A stretch of DNA of 64,000 nt from Spongilla lacustris (GCA_949361645.1 OX442415.1:10209071-10273070), one strand, 5' to 3'. Shown: positions 37,996 through 50,800, counted from the first letter of the stretch. The notes: generated from the letters alone by a model not told the origin. Numbers and translations: made by a program.

Positions 37996-38730
37996 GCCCC
38001 ATTCTGTGGCACCCTTTGGTCAGCTTACATTCGGAACAACGGATTCAGCAGGGTGATCCTCTTGGTCCTCTGCAATTCACCCTGGTTTTAAACAAGCTAG
38101 TGTCCGAAATCGCCACTAATACTGTGTGTGCTGATTTGTCCTACCATGCCTGGTACCTGGATGATGGTGTGCTGGCTGGTCCCAGGTCTGCTGTTCTTGA
38201 AGCTCTCTCCACTTGGTCCTCCTCTTGTAAAATGTGAGATATTTAGCAAACATGATGTCAGCCCATTTCCACCAGAAATGAAAAGATCAACATGCCCTAA
38301 TAGTCATTCTGGGCATCCCCATTGGTGACAAGGCTTTTGGCTCCACCTTATTTTCATAGAAACATGAAGTGGCCAAAGTTCTCCTGCTCAAACTAGAGGA
38401 AGTAAGTGCAGTCGACCTGCATGTATCCTTGTCAATGTGCGCCGGGGATTCTGCAAGCTGGCCCACCTTGCTCGTGGCACACCACCCTCCCAAGCCACAT
38501 CGGTACTTGAGGTCTTTGATCATGACATCCGAGCAGCCTTCTCTATGTACACGGCAGTTGGACACCTCCAATCAGGCCTGGCAACAGGCAGAGCTCAGCT
38601 TAGGCAGGGGTGGCCTGGGCATGCGCATTCACCATGCCAGCAGCATACATATCATCACCTCTCTGAGTTCCTCTGGCCTTATGTCAGTTGTACCGACATC
38701 CAAGCCGGTCAGCATGTTCATGTAGGGCAT
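37996..38730 (+). pseudogene. Reverse transcriptase fragment with QQGDPLGPL and YLDD
   Basis: From about 38040 one frame reads IQQGDPLGPLQFTLVLNKL, then YHAWYLDDGVLAGPRSAVLEA, the finger/palm core with a YLDD active site. The frame shifts repeatedly (KCEIFSK at about 38230, VLLLKLEEV at 38380, GFCKLAHLARGTPPSQATS at 38440, LDTSNQAWQQAELSLGRGGL at 38565). It is a dead retroelement, about 165 bp after the P450 pseudogene, and belongs with the fragments at 19600, 47340, 48511 and 54465. Confidence 0.8.
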
Positions 38731-39136
38731 CAAAATTACTCTGGGTTGACAGGCCAAAGGTTAATATTGTTATATTAGCCCACATACAAGAGGTGAGGGT
38801 GTGTACTTTAAAATCGAATTCTGTCCCCAGATGTGTCTTTAACATTCAGTCCAACTCTTTACTGAGTACAACATTTCACATTACACATTATTTGCCCTCT
38901 TAGATGTATTAGTATGATTGGAACCTGGAATGGATTTAGCATAATTATTTTTTCCCCCTCCAATAGTCAGGGAAAAAACAACTGGAGAGATCATGCACTG
39001 CAGCAATGTTCAGGCCACCAGCTGTATAGCTGCCCGGGCCGGCACTGCGTCTTGCTCCCCTCATCTTCCCTGACCTGCAATAAGAACAGACTGATCAGTC
39101 CCATGTGGGCCACATGTACAAAAGAATGATCTGCAT

Positions 39137-39441
39137 GATATGTGCTCTTAAGGATATACAGAGGTGGCTACATAGATATGTGCTCTTAAGGACATACAGA
39201 GGTGGCTACATAGATATGTGCCCTTAAGGATATACAGAGGTGGCTACATAGATATGTGCCCTTAAGGATATACAGAGGTGGCTACATAGATATGTGCCCT
39301 TAAGGATATACAGAGGTGGCTACATAGATATGTGCCCTTAAGGACATACAGAGGTGGCTACATAGATATGTGCCCTTAAGGACATACAGAGGTGGCTACA
39401 TAGATATGTGCCCTTAAGGACATACAGAGGTGGCTACATAG
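39137..39441. repeat. 38-bp minisatellite, 8 copies
   Basis: Nearly identical tandem units of GATATGTGCYCTTAAGGAYA TACAGAGGTGGCTACATA. Sequence identity is very high, suggesting recent expansion or homogenisation. Confidence 0.95.
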
Positions 39442-39559
39442 ATGGCCGGCATGGTGCAGCAGCCACAGAAGAAGCAGACAAAGGATATGGAGGTGATCAC
39501 GTGACAAAGCCGCAGTCCCCAGCCAATGAAATAGAAGAGACAGTGTGATTGCAGATCTG

Positions 39560-40160
39560 GGCTGCACAACCACAACACTTTTAAAAAGATTCCGTTAGTG
39601 AGATACGGTTGAAAAAGCTGACGGAGTGTACGCGTTATCCCGCTTGATTTGAGCCAATGATATACTCTGCAATTTTGGTCTCGTACCCAGACCCTGCGCG
39701 GATGGATTACATCACCGCTACGTAGCGGTGATGTAATCCATCCGCGCAGCTGTGGGAATCAGGGTCTGGGTACGAGACTACTGTTATTTGCCCAAACGGA
39801 TTGTAGAATTCCACAATTTTCAGATCAACGTATGAGTATTGAAAACACGTCAAATTCGGTATGTACATACAGGAGTATTTTACATATTGATTCGTTCTGT
39901 TCATTAATTTATATGTCATCACAGTTGAACAAACTGCATGCACGTTTTCCCACGGCATTAAAAATAACCGGTACAGTGGCACGCATGCATATACATGTAT
40001 GCATGGACAGTTTTCTGCAAAAAGATCGGCCGCGGGCTATATGGTAGGTACTGTGACAAATCACGTAATTGGGTCCGAAAATCGATGATCTAAAACTACG
40101 TCGAAAATTGGACCCGTATTTCGTAACATTGAAAAAGTGTATCGCGAAGAGAAGAAAGTT
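39560..40160. mobile_element. Old repeat of the CCCGCTTGA family, interrupted at 39678 by a palindromic MITE
   Basis: The flanks at 39570-39660 (TCCGTTAGTGAGATACGG, TTATCCCGCTTGATTTGAGC) and 39800-39930 (GAAAACACGTCAAATTCGG, TTCTGTTCATTAATTTA) are parts of the element family seen at 55503-56285. Inside lies a ~103-bp near-perfect palindrome (39678-39780) with ends GGTCTCGTACCCAGACCC and its complement. The same end sequence bounds the element at 43610. Confidence 0.65.
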
Positions 40161-40792
40161 GCTCAATCACCTGCGAGGTTAGTCCGACTGCATGGCTAGA
40201 TTTAGTGACCCGATTAGTTGTAGAATGAGACACTATCGTCTAATTTCGAGCTGGTTCTTGTTCCTTTTTTATTTGACACATTGAATTCGTAGCATTTTTT
40301 TGGGAACGAATCTTGACTCCGATTGTTAACCAACTATCACATGGTATGTTTTTTTATTTAAGTTAGGCACTGAATCATTATGCTACAAAGTATGAGGCCA
40401 TTTGCACGATGCCCAAAGGGTGCTTTAACTACCCAGGCGTTTTATGTTGGCATGCATGAAAAAAGAGCACAAATCCTTGTACTAATGTATCTTTGTGTTT
40501 GAACTAAGTTGGATAACCTGGATTCTCTGTCTAAAATGCATGAGCTCATTCAAATTCGGTTCAATAACGTTCTTTCTGACTACCCTATTTAGTGCACACC
40601 CCAATCTTCAATTAACTACGTTGTAAATAAAATTTCGTTCAAGAGTGAATTAATCACTATATTTCTATTGCTATAACATTGCAATACGATGATGCCCACG
40701 CACTGTTCTTTTCAAGCCAAGTATTCATGTTTAATTACTTCATATCACACACGTACATGTATGCACGCAATCATTGCTTTTCGCTATTTAGA

Positions 40793-42016
40793 ATGAAGAC
40801 AGTTGCTGATCTCAGAATGCTCATTAATGGTTATAAAAAGGATGTGAGTGAGGATGGATCCCTTCTTGCTCCGGATGTAACAAATGGCTTGGTGTTGTAC
40901 ATCAACTCCAACCTAAAAAATGCCAAACCCGTAGAAATAGCGAGGATAGTGGCAAAACTAGCACCAAGACAAGATGTGAACATTAATGCATTGTGCGCCT
41001 CCATGAAGCGTGTGCTTCAAACTATCAATGACATGAAGAAGCATCTTGATAGAGCCTGGGAAGATTTTGTTTGTTTTCTGAAGCTGAAATTTGATTTACC
41101 TTTAAACGAATCAGTGACATAGAAGCAAAATCCACACGCATCAGCTAGTGTTGTCATGCACACTAGCCAAAGTGGCAGTTCTGGTTCAATAACATCGAAT
41201 TCTACATCTGGCTGCACTAAATGTGGGGAAATAAAAACTTCTTTAAGGAAGTTGATTGCATCAAATAATGTTCTCAAAGTAAAGCTTCGATTGTTTCCAA
41301 GTGTCAAAATGAAAAACAAGTATCTTCAAAAAGCATTAAGAAGGAAGTCCAACATTGAAGATACACTACGTTCTAAATTGCTAAGTGCTAAAAGAACAAT
41401 TAATACAAACAATTCAAAGATTAACAAGTTGAAACTGGAAAACCTCTCATTAAAACAAGGTCAAGGAAGCGAATCAAGACAGCTAAAACAATCACTTGTT
41501 GCATTAAGATATAAGTACTACAAATCAAAAATCTCCTATAAGATACATGAGCAGAAATGGAAGAAGGAAAATAAGGTATTAAAAGAAAAAATTTGCCTAA
41601 TGAAAATTGAAAATGATATGCTAAAAGTGAAAAATCAAAAGAAGGAAGATACCTTCAGGAGAAGCATTGAAAAAAAGTTACGCTGTGTTGTAGAGATGGA
41701 GCATAACTTGCTGAATGAGTTTCCTGAACTTTCACCTCATCAAGTAAGTATTATATTAAAAGTTTTGTCAGATACATCCTCCATACTTGGTCTCTACTTC
41801 GAACACCTTTGGTATGTGAACGAAAAGAATGTACTCTATAATGGACATTTAGTAAGTGTGAAACCTTTAACAAAGTCAAAAGTTCCTAAAGTCATTGTAT
41901 TCTACTGGAAATCAGATGAAGATGAAGAAGATGGGGAGAACGTTACAATGACAGTATATGGGCTGTTAGCAGATTACATTGCTGGTAACCTTAACTTAAG
42001 TGAACTTAATACATGA
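40793..42016 (+). CDS. Unrecognised coiled-coil protein, split by one in-frame TAG
   Basis: The ATG at 40793 opens a 109-codon frame ending in TAG at 41120-41122. The same frame then stays open to 42016 (TGA at 42014-42016), with an internal ATG at 41156. Without that stop it would be one protein of about 407 residues. The N-terminal part (MKTVADLRMLINGYKK…) is helical and unrecognised. The middle (about residues 140-290 of the joined frame) is a Lys/Glu-rich coiled coil after a CTKCGEI motif. The last about 70 residues (FEHLWYVNE … VIVFYWKSDEDEE … DYIAGNLNL) look like a small beta-barrel, perhaps Tudor- or chromo-like (weak inference). The paralogue at 14291-15660 preserves both halves in order, so the two frames derive from one gene. 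Possible readings: recent nonsense mutation, stop readthrough, or two proteins. No introns are seen, which fits a transposon or retrocopy origin. Confidence 0.6.
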
Positions 42017-42019
42017 ATA

Positions 42020-42655
42020 ATGTTGCATTGTACATAGTGTTGTGTTGTTATAATGGGATATTTGATTTGCATTGTGTATTATTGTACTATTAGTGTGATT
42101 TGTGTATATTTCACCACTTTGTACCATAATTCAGTGCATACAGCTACACTGTATGATACCAATTTGACAGAATAACCTTCCTTAACTTTAAAACCAATGG
42201 TAAGTGTAAATGACTTATAGGAGCAGATTTCAATGCATCTCTCTGTATGTTATGAGTGAGTCATCGTAACTTAACGTTTTGGTTAAGTCTTTGCACTTAG
42301 TTGCATCTCTGCACTGATTATAAACTCAACCGGGACAGTTTTTGTTTCGCGGTTCCCATTAACTCACGTACATTCGCGATCATTTCGTATTACATCTTTG
42401 GAATAGCGTGGTGCTCGCAACGAAACTAATCACTATAAACATAAGATATCGTTGGAATGTATATTTTTTGCTCTTTTCAATGATGTATATTATGTGCCTT
42501 AAATAACGATTTGAAAAAAATGTCACTGTACCTATATATGGTTGTAATTCAGAGCAAAATTCTAAAAAACCACCATGCAGGATGCTTTGGTGTACAGCAT
42601 GCAAGTGATTGTGCTACAATGAACACATATACAGCCAATGGCGTAAGAATGGAAT
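42020..42655. other. Non-coding stretch after the coiled-coil gene
   Basis: No gene. AATAAC and ATTAGTGTG words near the stop could belong to the 3' end, but no AATAAA is clear. Confidence 0.35.
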
Positions 42656-42659
42656 ATAT

Positions 42660-42790
42660 AAAAAGCAGCGGCCCGGTGTTCCCCCGCCTCCCCGGGGAGG
42701 CTAGGGTGCGGGAGGGGGTATGGAGGAGCGCTGGAAGTTCCCACATCGGTGTTTGGGGCGGAGCCCCAGAAGCCAACGCATTTTTTCATA
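42660..42790. mobile_element. GC-rich transposon module
   Basis: GGCCCGGTGTTCCCCCGCC … GTGCGGGAGGGGGTATGGAG … GGAGCGCTGGAAG … GGAGCCCCAGAAGCCAACGC. The same ordered module occurs at 5660-5800 (minus), 50157-50290 (minus) and 58590-58700. It looks like the sub-terminal part of a non-autonomous element; ends were not located here. Confidence 0.5.
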
Positions 42791-43599
42791 GAAAATAATT
42801 ACGCAAAAACTGTATACCCAGTTAAGTTTGTTTTGAAACCTTGCCTTGCGCATGTAATACAGCATCGCTACTTTCTATCACGATGTCAGCCAAGGCCATG
42901 ATAGCAACCGCCCGGGCCGTCGTCTCGCGACCGATTTGCATGCAATTAACTAGCAGCAATTGCTCAGCTAATTGAATTGACTGGATACATACGCGCGCGC
43001 TTCAGTGTATACATATCAGTATCATTAATGATTATATCAAGTTATTAATTTTGTTGCTGTTATTCATGGAAAGTGGAGCGGCCATGCCGCAGCTATAGAA
43101 TGCTTATTTCAATTCCTATAAACATGCATGGCTATTGTCAATAACCGTATTAGATGCATTCTACATGTATAATATGAGCGTATACATAACTGAAATGTGG
43201 TCAAGTAAAAAGTAAGGAAATAATATTATGCATTCAGTAAATCATAAATATTTCATACCTACATTTAGCACAGAATTTCAGGCAGGTATATTTGCTAAAT
43301 AATGTAGGTCGATCGATATCTATATATAATTTAATGAATGCATAATACCAGTAATTCCTTGTTTCCTTAACAATTGCTGTCTACAAATCCTACATCACCA
43401 AATTTATTTATTATTATTATTTTTAAATATCTTGTAATATATAGAGGGATTAAAAACGCAGCCAATCATGCATATCCAAATAACGTTAGGAAAATATTGC
43501 TCACTGAAAAAAAAATTATGCTTTTGTGGGTTACAATTAACAAATAGGTGACGTCTGTGTACAAGTGGAATGTAAAATACTGCAGTCCATATTGATACT
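42791..43599. other. Non-coding stretch with a decayed palindrome
   Basis: About 43198-43400 is a diverged copy of the 22472-type palindrome. Otherwise AT-rich with no supported gene. Confidence 0.4.
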
Positions 43600-43609
43600 A
43601 CATGTAAAT

Positions 43610-44750
43610 TAGTCTCTTACCCAGACCCTCAAACCGCAGCTGCGGATGGATTCCATCACCGCTACGCGAAAAAAAAAAAGTGTGGAGAACTTTTTTGTGA
43701 CCCCTGTCATGCGCTGCGGGTTGCAGTGCGGTGATGTAATTAGTAACCGCGAGGTTCTGTGAAAGCTGATAAATAACAGAAGAATATTGCACAGTAAGCT
43801 TACTTCAGCAGGAAACTTGGTTCCGTATTTGCCTAGTTCTGTGCGTGCTACAGTGAATAAGACTAAATGCGTTTGTTGGCTTTGTAAGTGCTGCTTTAAT
43901 TTATTGAAAGGATATGGAAAGTTAAAGCAGCATGCACTTGGAAAAGAAATTGAATCACGTGTTCGAAGTGGAGAAGGAATTCTATGACAAAGCATATTCC
44001 TCATCACTTCCAACAGCCACATCCTCTGCCACAACAACCACTCCCACAACAGACACAGCCTCACTCCCAGCAGCCACAATCACTCCCTTGTCAGACACAG
44101 CCCCACTTCCAGCAGCCACAAACACTCATTCATCAGACACAGCCTCACTCCCAGCAGCCACAACCACTCTCTCGTCAGACACGGTCTATAGTCAGTCTAG
44201 ACCATAGATATTTGACCGTGTCTGATGAGAGAGTAGTTGTGGCTGCTGGGAGAGTAGTTGTGGCTGCTGGGAGTGAGGCTGACTCTAGTACATCGGCCTG
44301 GATGACATTAGGTGTCACTTCCCCAACATACACTGACGTTTCTCCCTTTTAGTTAGCGCATCAACCTGGTCCTTCACAACTACCAAGATCGATCCACTCC
44401 TCCCCCTTCGCCTGTCAAAAATTGCTGGCAAAAGCCAGTAGCACACGAAACGTTCTATAACCAAGCGTCGCTCTGGACTGGAGTCTGGAGTAACGCTATC
44501 GTAGCCAAGTTCTTGAGAAGCTAAACATATTATGTCGTACAGTGTAGATGACGTCATGTTGAGCGCGTGACTTTCATGTATGAATTCTATCAATAATGCA
44601 AATCACCGCATGCCTGCAATTTGCTTGTATAACGTTGAATTTTCAACGGCGGGACCGCCCACTGGTCACAAAAAAGTAAGCAATTTCGCCAGCGTAGCGG
44701 TGATGTAATCCATCCGCAGCTGCGGTTTGAGGGTCTGGGTCCGAGACTAC
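43610..44750. mobile_element. Mutator-like element with 9-10-bp target duplication
   Basis: Ends are long inverted repeats of about 60 bp: left TAGTCTCTTACCCAGACCCT…ACCGCTACG, right CGTAGCGGTG…AGGGTCTGGGTCCGAGACTA. ACATGTAAAT directly flanks both sides (43600-43609, 44751-44760). Long inverted ends with a 9-10-bp duplication suggest a Mutator-like class, though ACATGTA is a common word here. Inside, about 43790-43985 (+) encodes KCVCWLCKCCF … GYGKLKQHALGKE, a C2-H zinc-finger-like piece; the frame then breaks and continues as a Ser/Thr/Pro- and Gln-rich repeat region. The element ends 69 bp upstream of the SIDT start codon. Confidence 0.7.
44138..44280. repeat. Internal hairpin in the Mutator-like element
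   Basis: CTCACTCCCAGCAGCCACAA…CAGACACGGTC (44144-44186) is followed 28 bp later by its inverted copy, GACCGTGTCTGATGAGAGAG…GGGAGTGAGGCTG, in which a ~21-bp segment is duplicated. It forms a stem of about 40 bp and derives from the direct repeats of the preceding region. Confidence 0.75.
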
Positions 44751-44769
44751 ACATGTAAATACTTCCCAA

Positions 44770-44780
44770 TGCGCATGCGT
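44770..44780 (+). promoter_or_regulatory. NRF1-like site upstream of the SIDT gene
   Basis: TGCGCATGCGT closely fits the animal NRF1 motif and lies 40 bp before the start codon. It sits between the Mutator-like element and the ATG, so the core promoter must be short or lie within the element. Functional use is inferred. Confidence 0.4.
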
Positions 44781-44819
44781 ATAGCATTTATTACCCTCGA
44801 TCAGTTCCTCAGTACTCAA

Positions 44820-47800
44820 ATGGCTGCGATGAGTTTTCTCCTACTTCTGACATGTGTCCATATTGCAGCGAGTGACGATGTGGTCAACGTGATGAAGTTA
44901 GAGCTGGGATCCTTGGTTAGCGGAAACGTCTCCTTACAAGCAAGTGATACGTATTCCCTCACGGGAACAATGGTGAGAGTCATTTTACTACAGTGGCACG
45001 ATAACTTACACGAGGATTTTAGCCATACAGAATTAGAACAACTATTTCTGGATTAGCTACATCTGTGGTATTTGTTGTGCGAGAACAAGAAAACGTACTG
45101 AAGTGGACGTTGCCATCTAACGCTGATAGGTATGGAATATGTGTTGCAGGGTAATTTTATTCACCGGACACGGTAGATGTTAATTTGTACATTCAGTGCA
45201 TGTACCCAATCGTTTACTTGGCGTATAGTATGCTATACATGTACGTTATCTCGCGTTAGAGGAATGCTGTGTGAAGTGTGCAAATGGCAATAAATCTATA
45301 CGGCGAATATCTGTTCCACAATAACAGAGGACAAATTTAATGGACTCCACATAATCCTGTTAGTTTTGTGCCCCCTCAGCTATAGTGTTGAGTAGTGAGA
45401 TTCGTTTAAAATACGTACCCAACAACAAGTGGGGTGAAGGCATAGATCCCGGCCACTTAGGGAATAAACATGGTTTAATGTTGTGACAACCCCCTCCCCC
45501 TGCTTATATAGGGCATGTAAACCAATAGCATGTTGAAAGGGGGCTTTGTCAGAGGTTCGCAGGGTCAAGCCTGCCTCTCCAGACTAGATTTTCCCTATGT
45601 CTGGTTCGGTATGCTATGGAATATTTCTGTTTGTTTATTACGTGCTCTGCGCCATTTTAAACTGCATGTGGACGGCGACAAAAATTGCCTTACTGCCAGC
45701 GCTTTTAATATTAATACCGGTAGTTCATTATTGGACTCTTTATAGACCGAGCTAAAATTCATTGTTTGGTTGTATAAGTTTGGAGATCCGGGGCATTGGA
45801 TCGTATAGTAAGGGAAATCAGTGTTAGAATCGCAGCAACCCAACACGATAAGAACTTGCTTTATATTTACTAACACCCTCGTTTCCTGTGTTTGCACCAG
45901 AAGAATCACAGCCGAAGCCATTACATCGAATTCTCTTGATTAGTTATAACACATGTACGAATTTAGGGCCGGAGGCAAATAAATTAAACATCCGTGCTCT
46001 GGCAAGGTTTGTAATGATCGCTTTTTACAGTTTCTAACCATACCCGCATGGAACGTAAAATTGATTACAAGGTTGTTTTCAACATATCAAGCATATCATT
46101 CATTGCCTACAATACAAATCATTGCTTGTAAAGAAATAAGTGCACCAATTGCAAGCTTACATTATAGTTTCAGATCGTAGATGATTGGAGATCGTTCTGA
46201 AGAAACACAAACTTTCAAAGCCTCGTCATACATTGGTCATGTGACATCAGTCTCGAAACCATTAGCTGAAGAACATACACATGTTGCAATGACTACACAA
46301 ATAAATTTCAGTTTTAGATCGAACATTTCATCACTGGAAGCTGAACATACCTTTGTCCATTGCTCTCAAAGCAGCTCAGCTGTCACATACATAGATGTAT
46401 TCACTGACTCAGCTGTAGAAGCATACTACACTCTGTTTGTTGATGAGTTGGATCTATTCAACTTGAGGTAGGCATAAGAACTTTGATTATTCATTCATTG
46501 CTTATTATATATGGGACAGTGTCCAGCAAAATCGGGCTTGTGGGTCCGTGTATATTTCCGCCATTCGAGAATTTCCTACGTTATAATTTTTTCATACATT
46601 GAAAAATTGCTTTTCCCTTCAATTTTTCATTGTTTCGTCAGATTCAATTCAGGGATTTACTCGATTTTCACTGCGTTTCTCTAGTAACATCTCAATTTTT
46701 GAATCAATGCAAATGTATATTTCCGCCATTTTAATATTTCAATGTTTCAAAACCTTGAAAAATTGCTTTTCTCTCCAAAGTTTCATTGTTTCATTAGCTT
46801 CAATTCACAGACTTACTCGATTTCGACTGAATTTTTCTAGTAATATCTCAATTTTTGAATCAATGCAAATGTACATTTCCGCCATATTAAATTTTTTGAA
46901 TAAATGCAAATGTACATTTCTGCCATATTAAAATTTCATTGTTTCAATTTTTTCAAACCTTGAAAAATTGCCACAGTTTCATTGTTTCATTAGCCTCAAT
47001 TCACGGACTTAATCAGATAAACCTACGTTGTTCTCGCTAGACTGATACTATTAATAATTGCATGCCCTTGTGAGTTCCGCCATTTCCCTTGTGCTTGAAT
47101 CACAGAGTGCCACACTTTTCTCCTCTTGGGGATGTGGAGTCCATTTCTTCGTCCATCCATGGCAAGACAGCCCTCTTTCAGGTCATGGGGGATAGGATGA
47201 AACACCTTTGCACTCATGAAAGCCTCTTGTATACTGCTCCGCAATGCATTTGCAATTCCCAAATTAATGTTTATACTTGTTACGGACATCACCTTGTTTC
47301 CTGTCACCTAGTCTCCAACTTTATGCCAATTAACCTTCTTAATGACCCTACATGGTTCAGTCTAAAGTCGGAGGCCTTGGAATAAGGCACCTTATACTCC
47401 GTCATCAAGACTCGTCATATTTTAGCTTCATTTGCGGGTTGTATAGAGAACTCAGATCACCTTTAACATACTACCATCTCGTTTTCAAGAGTCATCACTC
47501 TCCCTTTGGGATTCTGTCATCGCTGAATGGTCTGCAGCTAGGTCATAATGCACCTTCTCCTTTTGGCCATATGTCACATTGACAGTAATCATGCATGCAT
47601 CCATGGGATGTTTTCGCCCAGTACTACAATATTTGCGTTGCAGTGCCCTATTCATTATTGTTTCTAGTGAAATGCATCTATCAGTTTTAATTGTGTAGTT
47701 GTAGCTACTGCATGCACACATGCGCGCATATGCATGCCTATATATAGTCTGCATGGGTACTGTTGTACTATAGTGGAACCGATCAGTCGGGTACCCAGAC

Positions 47801-50800
47801 TAATGCATGCTATCATCATGTCAGCTACGATTATATGAATCACTGTATACACATCTCATCAGTTATGTGTTTTCCACACTATGCTCAGGCCCGTAGCCAG
47901 GGGGGGTTCGGGGGGTTCGAACGAACCCCCCCTCAGAGGATAAAGGTCCTGCACTCCGCTTACGTGGAAGTACTACGGTGCCGCCGTGCAGGCAGCTCTC
48001 TAAGGCGGATTTAGGCGATTAGGCTTCCCTGACCAATAACGTACAACGTAACGGTTAATCTATATTTATTGTTATAATTATCAAATTACGTCTCAATAAT
48101 TAAAAAGCAATTTGCGCCGGTTTAATAATTAATCTATACGCCGTCACAATAATAATCGCCGGGCCGATCGACTATGCCGGGTAGCTCCCAACAAAAGAAA
48201 AGAGAGAGTGAACGAGCGGTGTGCTAGTGCTCTTCGAAGACTGCACAATTATATGAGAGCCTCGATGGGAAATAGCCGTCTTTCTAACCTTGCTCTCCTG
48301 CATATACATTATGACATGGACGTGGACTTAGATGAAGTTGTCACACGCTATGCCCATTTGCACCCAAGAAAGCTTGAACTTGACTCTATTATCCGCCCTT
48401 GAATACTGTTAAAACACTCTGTCACTGTATACTAATTAATTGTGTTTGTATATAAATGTATAACCTGCCTATTTTTCATGTAACTAGTAAACTATGTAAC
48501 TATGTATGAGTCAACCATCTAAGTAGAGGTCTGAGACTTTAGCACGGGGACCTGCCCTTGCAAGAAATGCTCTGGCATTCGAGCGCACAAGGGAAAGGGT
48601 TAGTCTGGAATAATTGCTGTCCAGAGTGGTGGAAGTGGAGGAGTTAACCTGGACTGAAAAGCGGGAAGCAAGTTTCTTGAAAGTGTCAGAGGCAAGTTGG
48701 CCCCAGGCCCCGAATGATTCAACAACAAGGGGTATGCAGCTCCAGCCTAGTTCTGCACAAATCTTGTATCTTTGTCCCGCTTCGGAAACTATGTCAGGTT
48801 GACTAAGCAGTAGGGTGTGCAACCTTTTTCATAAATCAAAATCGATTATTTCGACTATGAAAAAAAGTCCAATCGATTTTTCAGGTTAATAGCAACTTGA
48901 AAATTGGTTATTAGAAACATTAAATCGATTTTGGCGATTAGTGCACTATTAATTTGCAAACGATTACCTAGGTTTTGCGAGGTTTTTCCGATTTTTGATA
49001 TTGGCCAGATAAATCACAGTTTCTCAAGTCTATACACGTATAGCCAGTTTTATTACTTATCAGCTGGTTATGCCAGCATTAAAACAACAGTTACACGTCC
49101 CTTATAAGATAGTATCCGCAGGGACTGGGAACGAGGTGCATTCCAATGTGACGCCACATCCACTGGTGGGAATGATTCAATGGCGGTGGATGGGAATTAT
49201 AAGTGTTTGAACTTTCAAATATCTTTTCACCAAAGAACACGTTTCTGCATGTTGGGTGGATGGGTGGAACACCTTTCCACGCATATGCCAAAGCCGCCAA
49301 TCAAGAGATGTACGTTTTCATATTTTTAATAACTTATGGCCGAACGTCTGGAAAAGAGCCAGTCACCTGACATCAGGGACGGCGCCGCCGGTCCGGTTGC
49401 ACGGTTTTAACCGGACCACTTTTTCTCCCTGCTGTCTCGGTCTCAGACCCATTTAATTACATCGTTCTATGTTCTTGCACTACGTCACGTCCGTTACATG
49501 TTGTACATGCATCACCCATGCATGACTTTACATACTACTACATGTGGCGACCAATGTCTGATCCATTACAGGACCTATCAGCATGTTATTAGCTACAAAG
49601 TAGTACTAAACTAACAGTTCCATTAAAATGGCTACTATTGCCGACGTGCGAGAGTCGATTCCCAGCCTGCCTGATGAGCTCCACCATCCTAAATGCTTTG
49701 CTTTTCCGAAAGAAGCTTTGGAAAGACAAAACCTGTTTTTTGCTCATTGAAGAACCAGTGGTTCGATACTTGGCCTTTTCTCCATTACGATGAAGGACAG
49801 GATGTGCATGATGTTCTGCCACACTTGCGTCACTGCCTTTAAGCTATGCAGAATTAAGTCAAGTAAAAACATAGTATTCTTACCAACTATGAGCACATTC
49901 TGCTGCTGTGGGAGACTGGGGTACCGGTGCATGAAACATCTAACACAGAGATGAAATTATAGATAAGCTATAGCAACACATTGATGATAGCATTTAATTG
50001 TTTCATTGATGACAGAGAACAAAGCAGGACCATCTAAATAAATAAAATACATTTAAATATGTGTCTCTGTGTCGTAATTTCTAAATGAATAGACGGTGAG
50101 TTCAGTTATATAGTAATACGTACTATATTTTTATTGCACTTTTTGCGTAGTTTTGGAGGGTTTTACAACGCAAAAAGCGTTGGCTTCTGGGGCTCCTAGC
50201 TGGGCGGGATGGGTGCCCCCCCTCCCGCACCTCCCCGGGGCGGCTCCCCCTGCACGTCGACCATTATTAGTAAATACAACCGGACCACTTTTTGTACGGC
50301 GGCGACGGCCCTGCCTGTGCTGCTGTGCAAAAGAGTACATAGCTCGTTCGATTAACGCACATATACTATACATGTATATACTGCAGAGAGCGCGAACGTA
50401 TTTAAATCTCCGTGCCCACTGACTGCTCCGAGTCTGCTCGTATTCACATGTACGTTGATTAGACTGTTCTTACTAATTCAGCCGGGTCCCCAGACTAATG
50501 TTCATTACATCGTGTTTCTGTTTATCGATTATTTAACCCTTTGTACTGCAGGCGGGAAAAGCGAAGGGCATATAAAAAAGGGTAATCGATTTCCTACCGA
50601 TTTCTGCATATGAAGGAAACGAATATCGACTAATCGCGACTAAGAAAAACAGAATCGGTTATTTCGACTAAAGGAAATTCTGAAATCGGTAACCTGCTAT
50701 TCTACTAAATGCATAGTCGACCGAATAGGTAATCGCGAATAATCGGTTAACCTACAAAACCTGAAAATCGGTTACACACCCTACTAAGCAGCCATTGAAT

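Noticed and set aside
45595..45921. 108-codon ATG-started minus-strand frame in SIDT intron 2
   Set aside because: No recognisable domain, no homologous copy and no promoter sign; may be chance.
47886..47935. tRNA-like GGTTCGAAC words
   Set aside because: The GGGGTTCGAACGAACCCC hairpin belongs to a transposon end; no cloverleaf or A box can be drawn.
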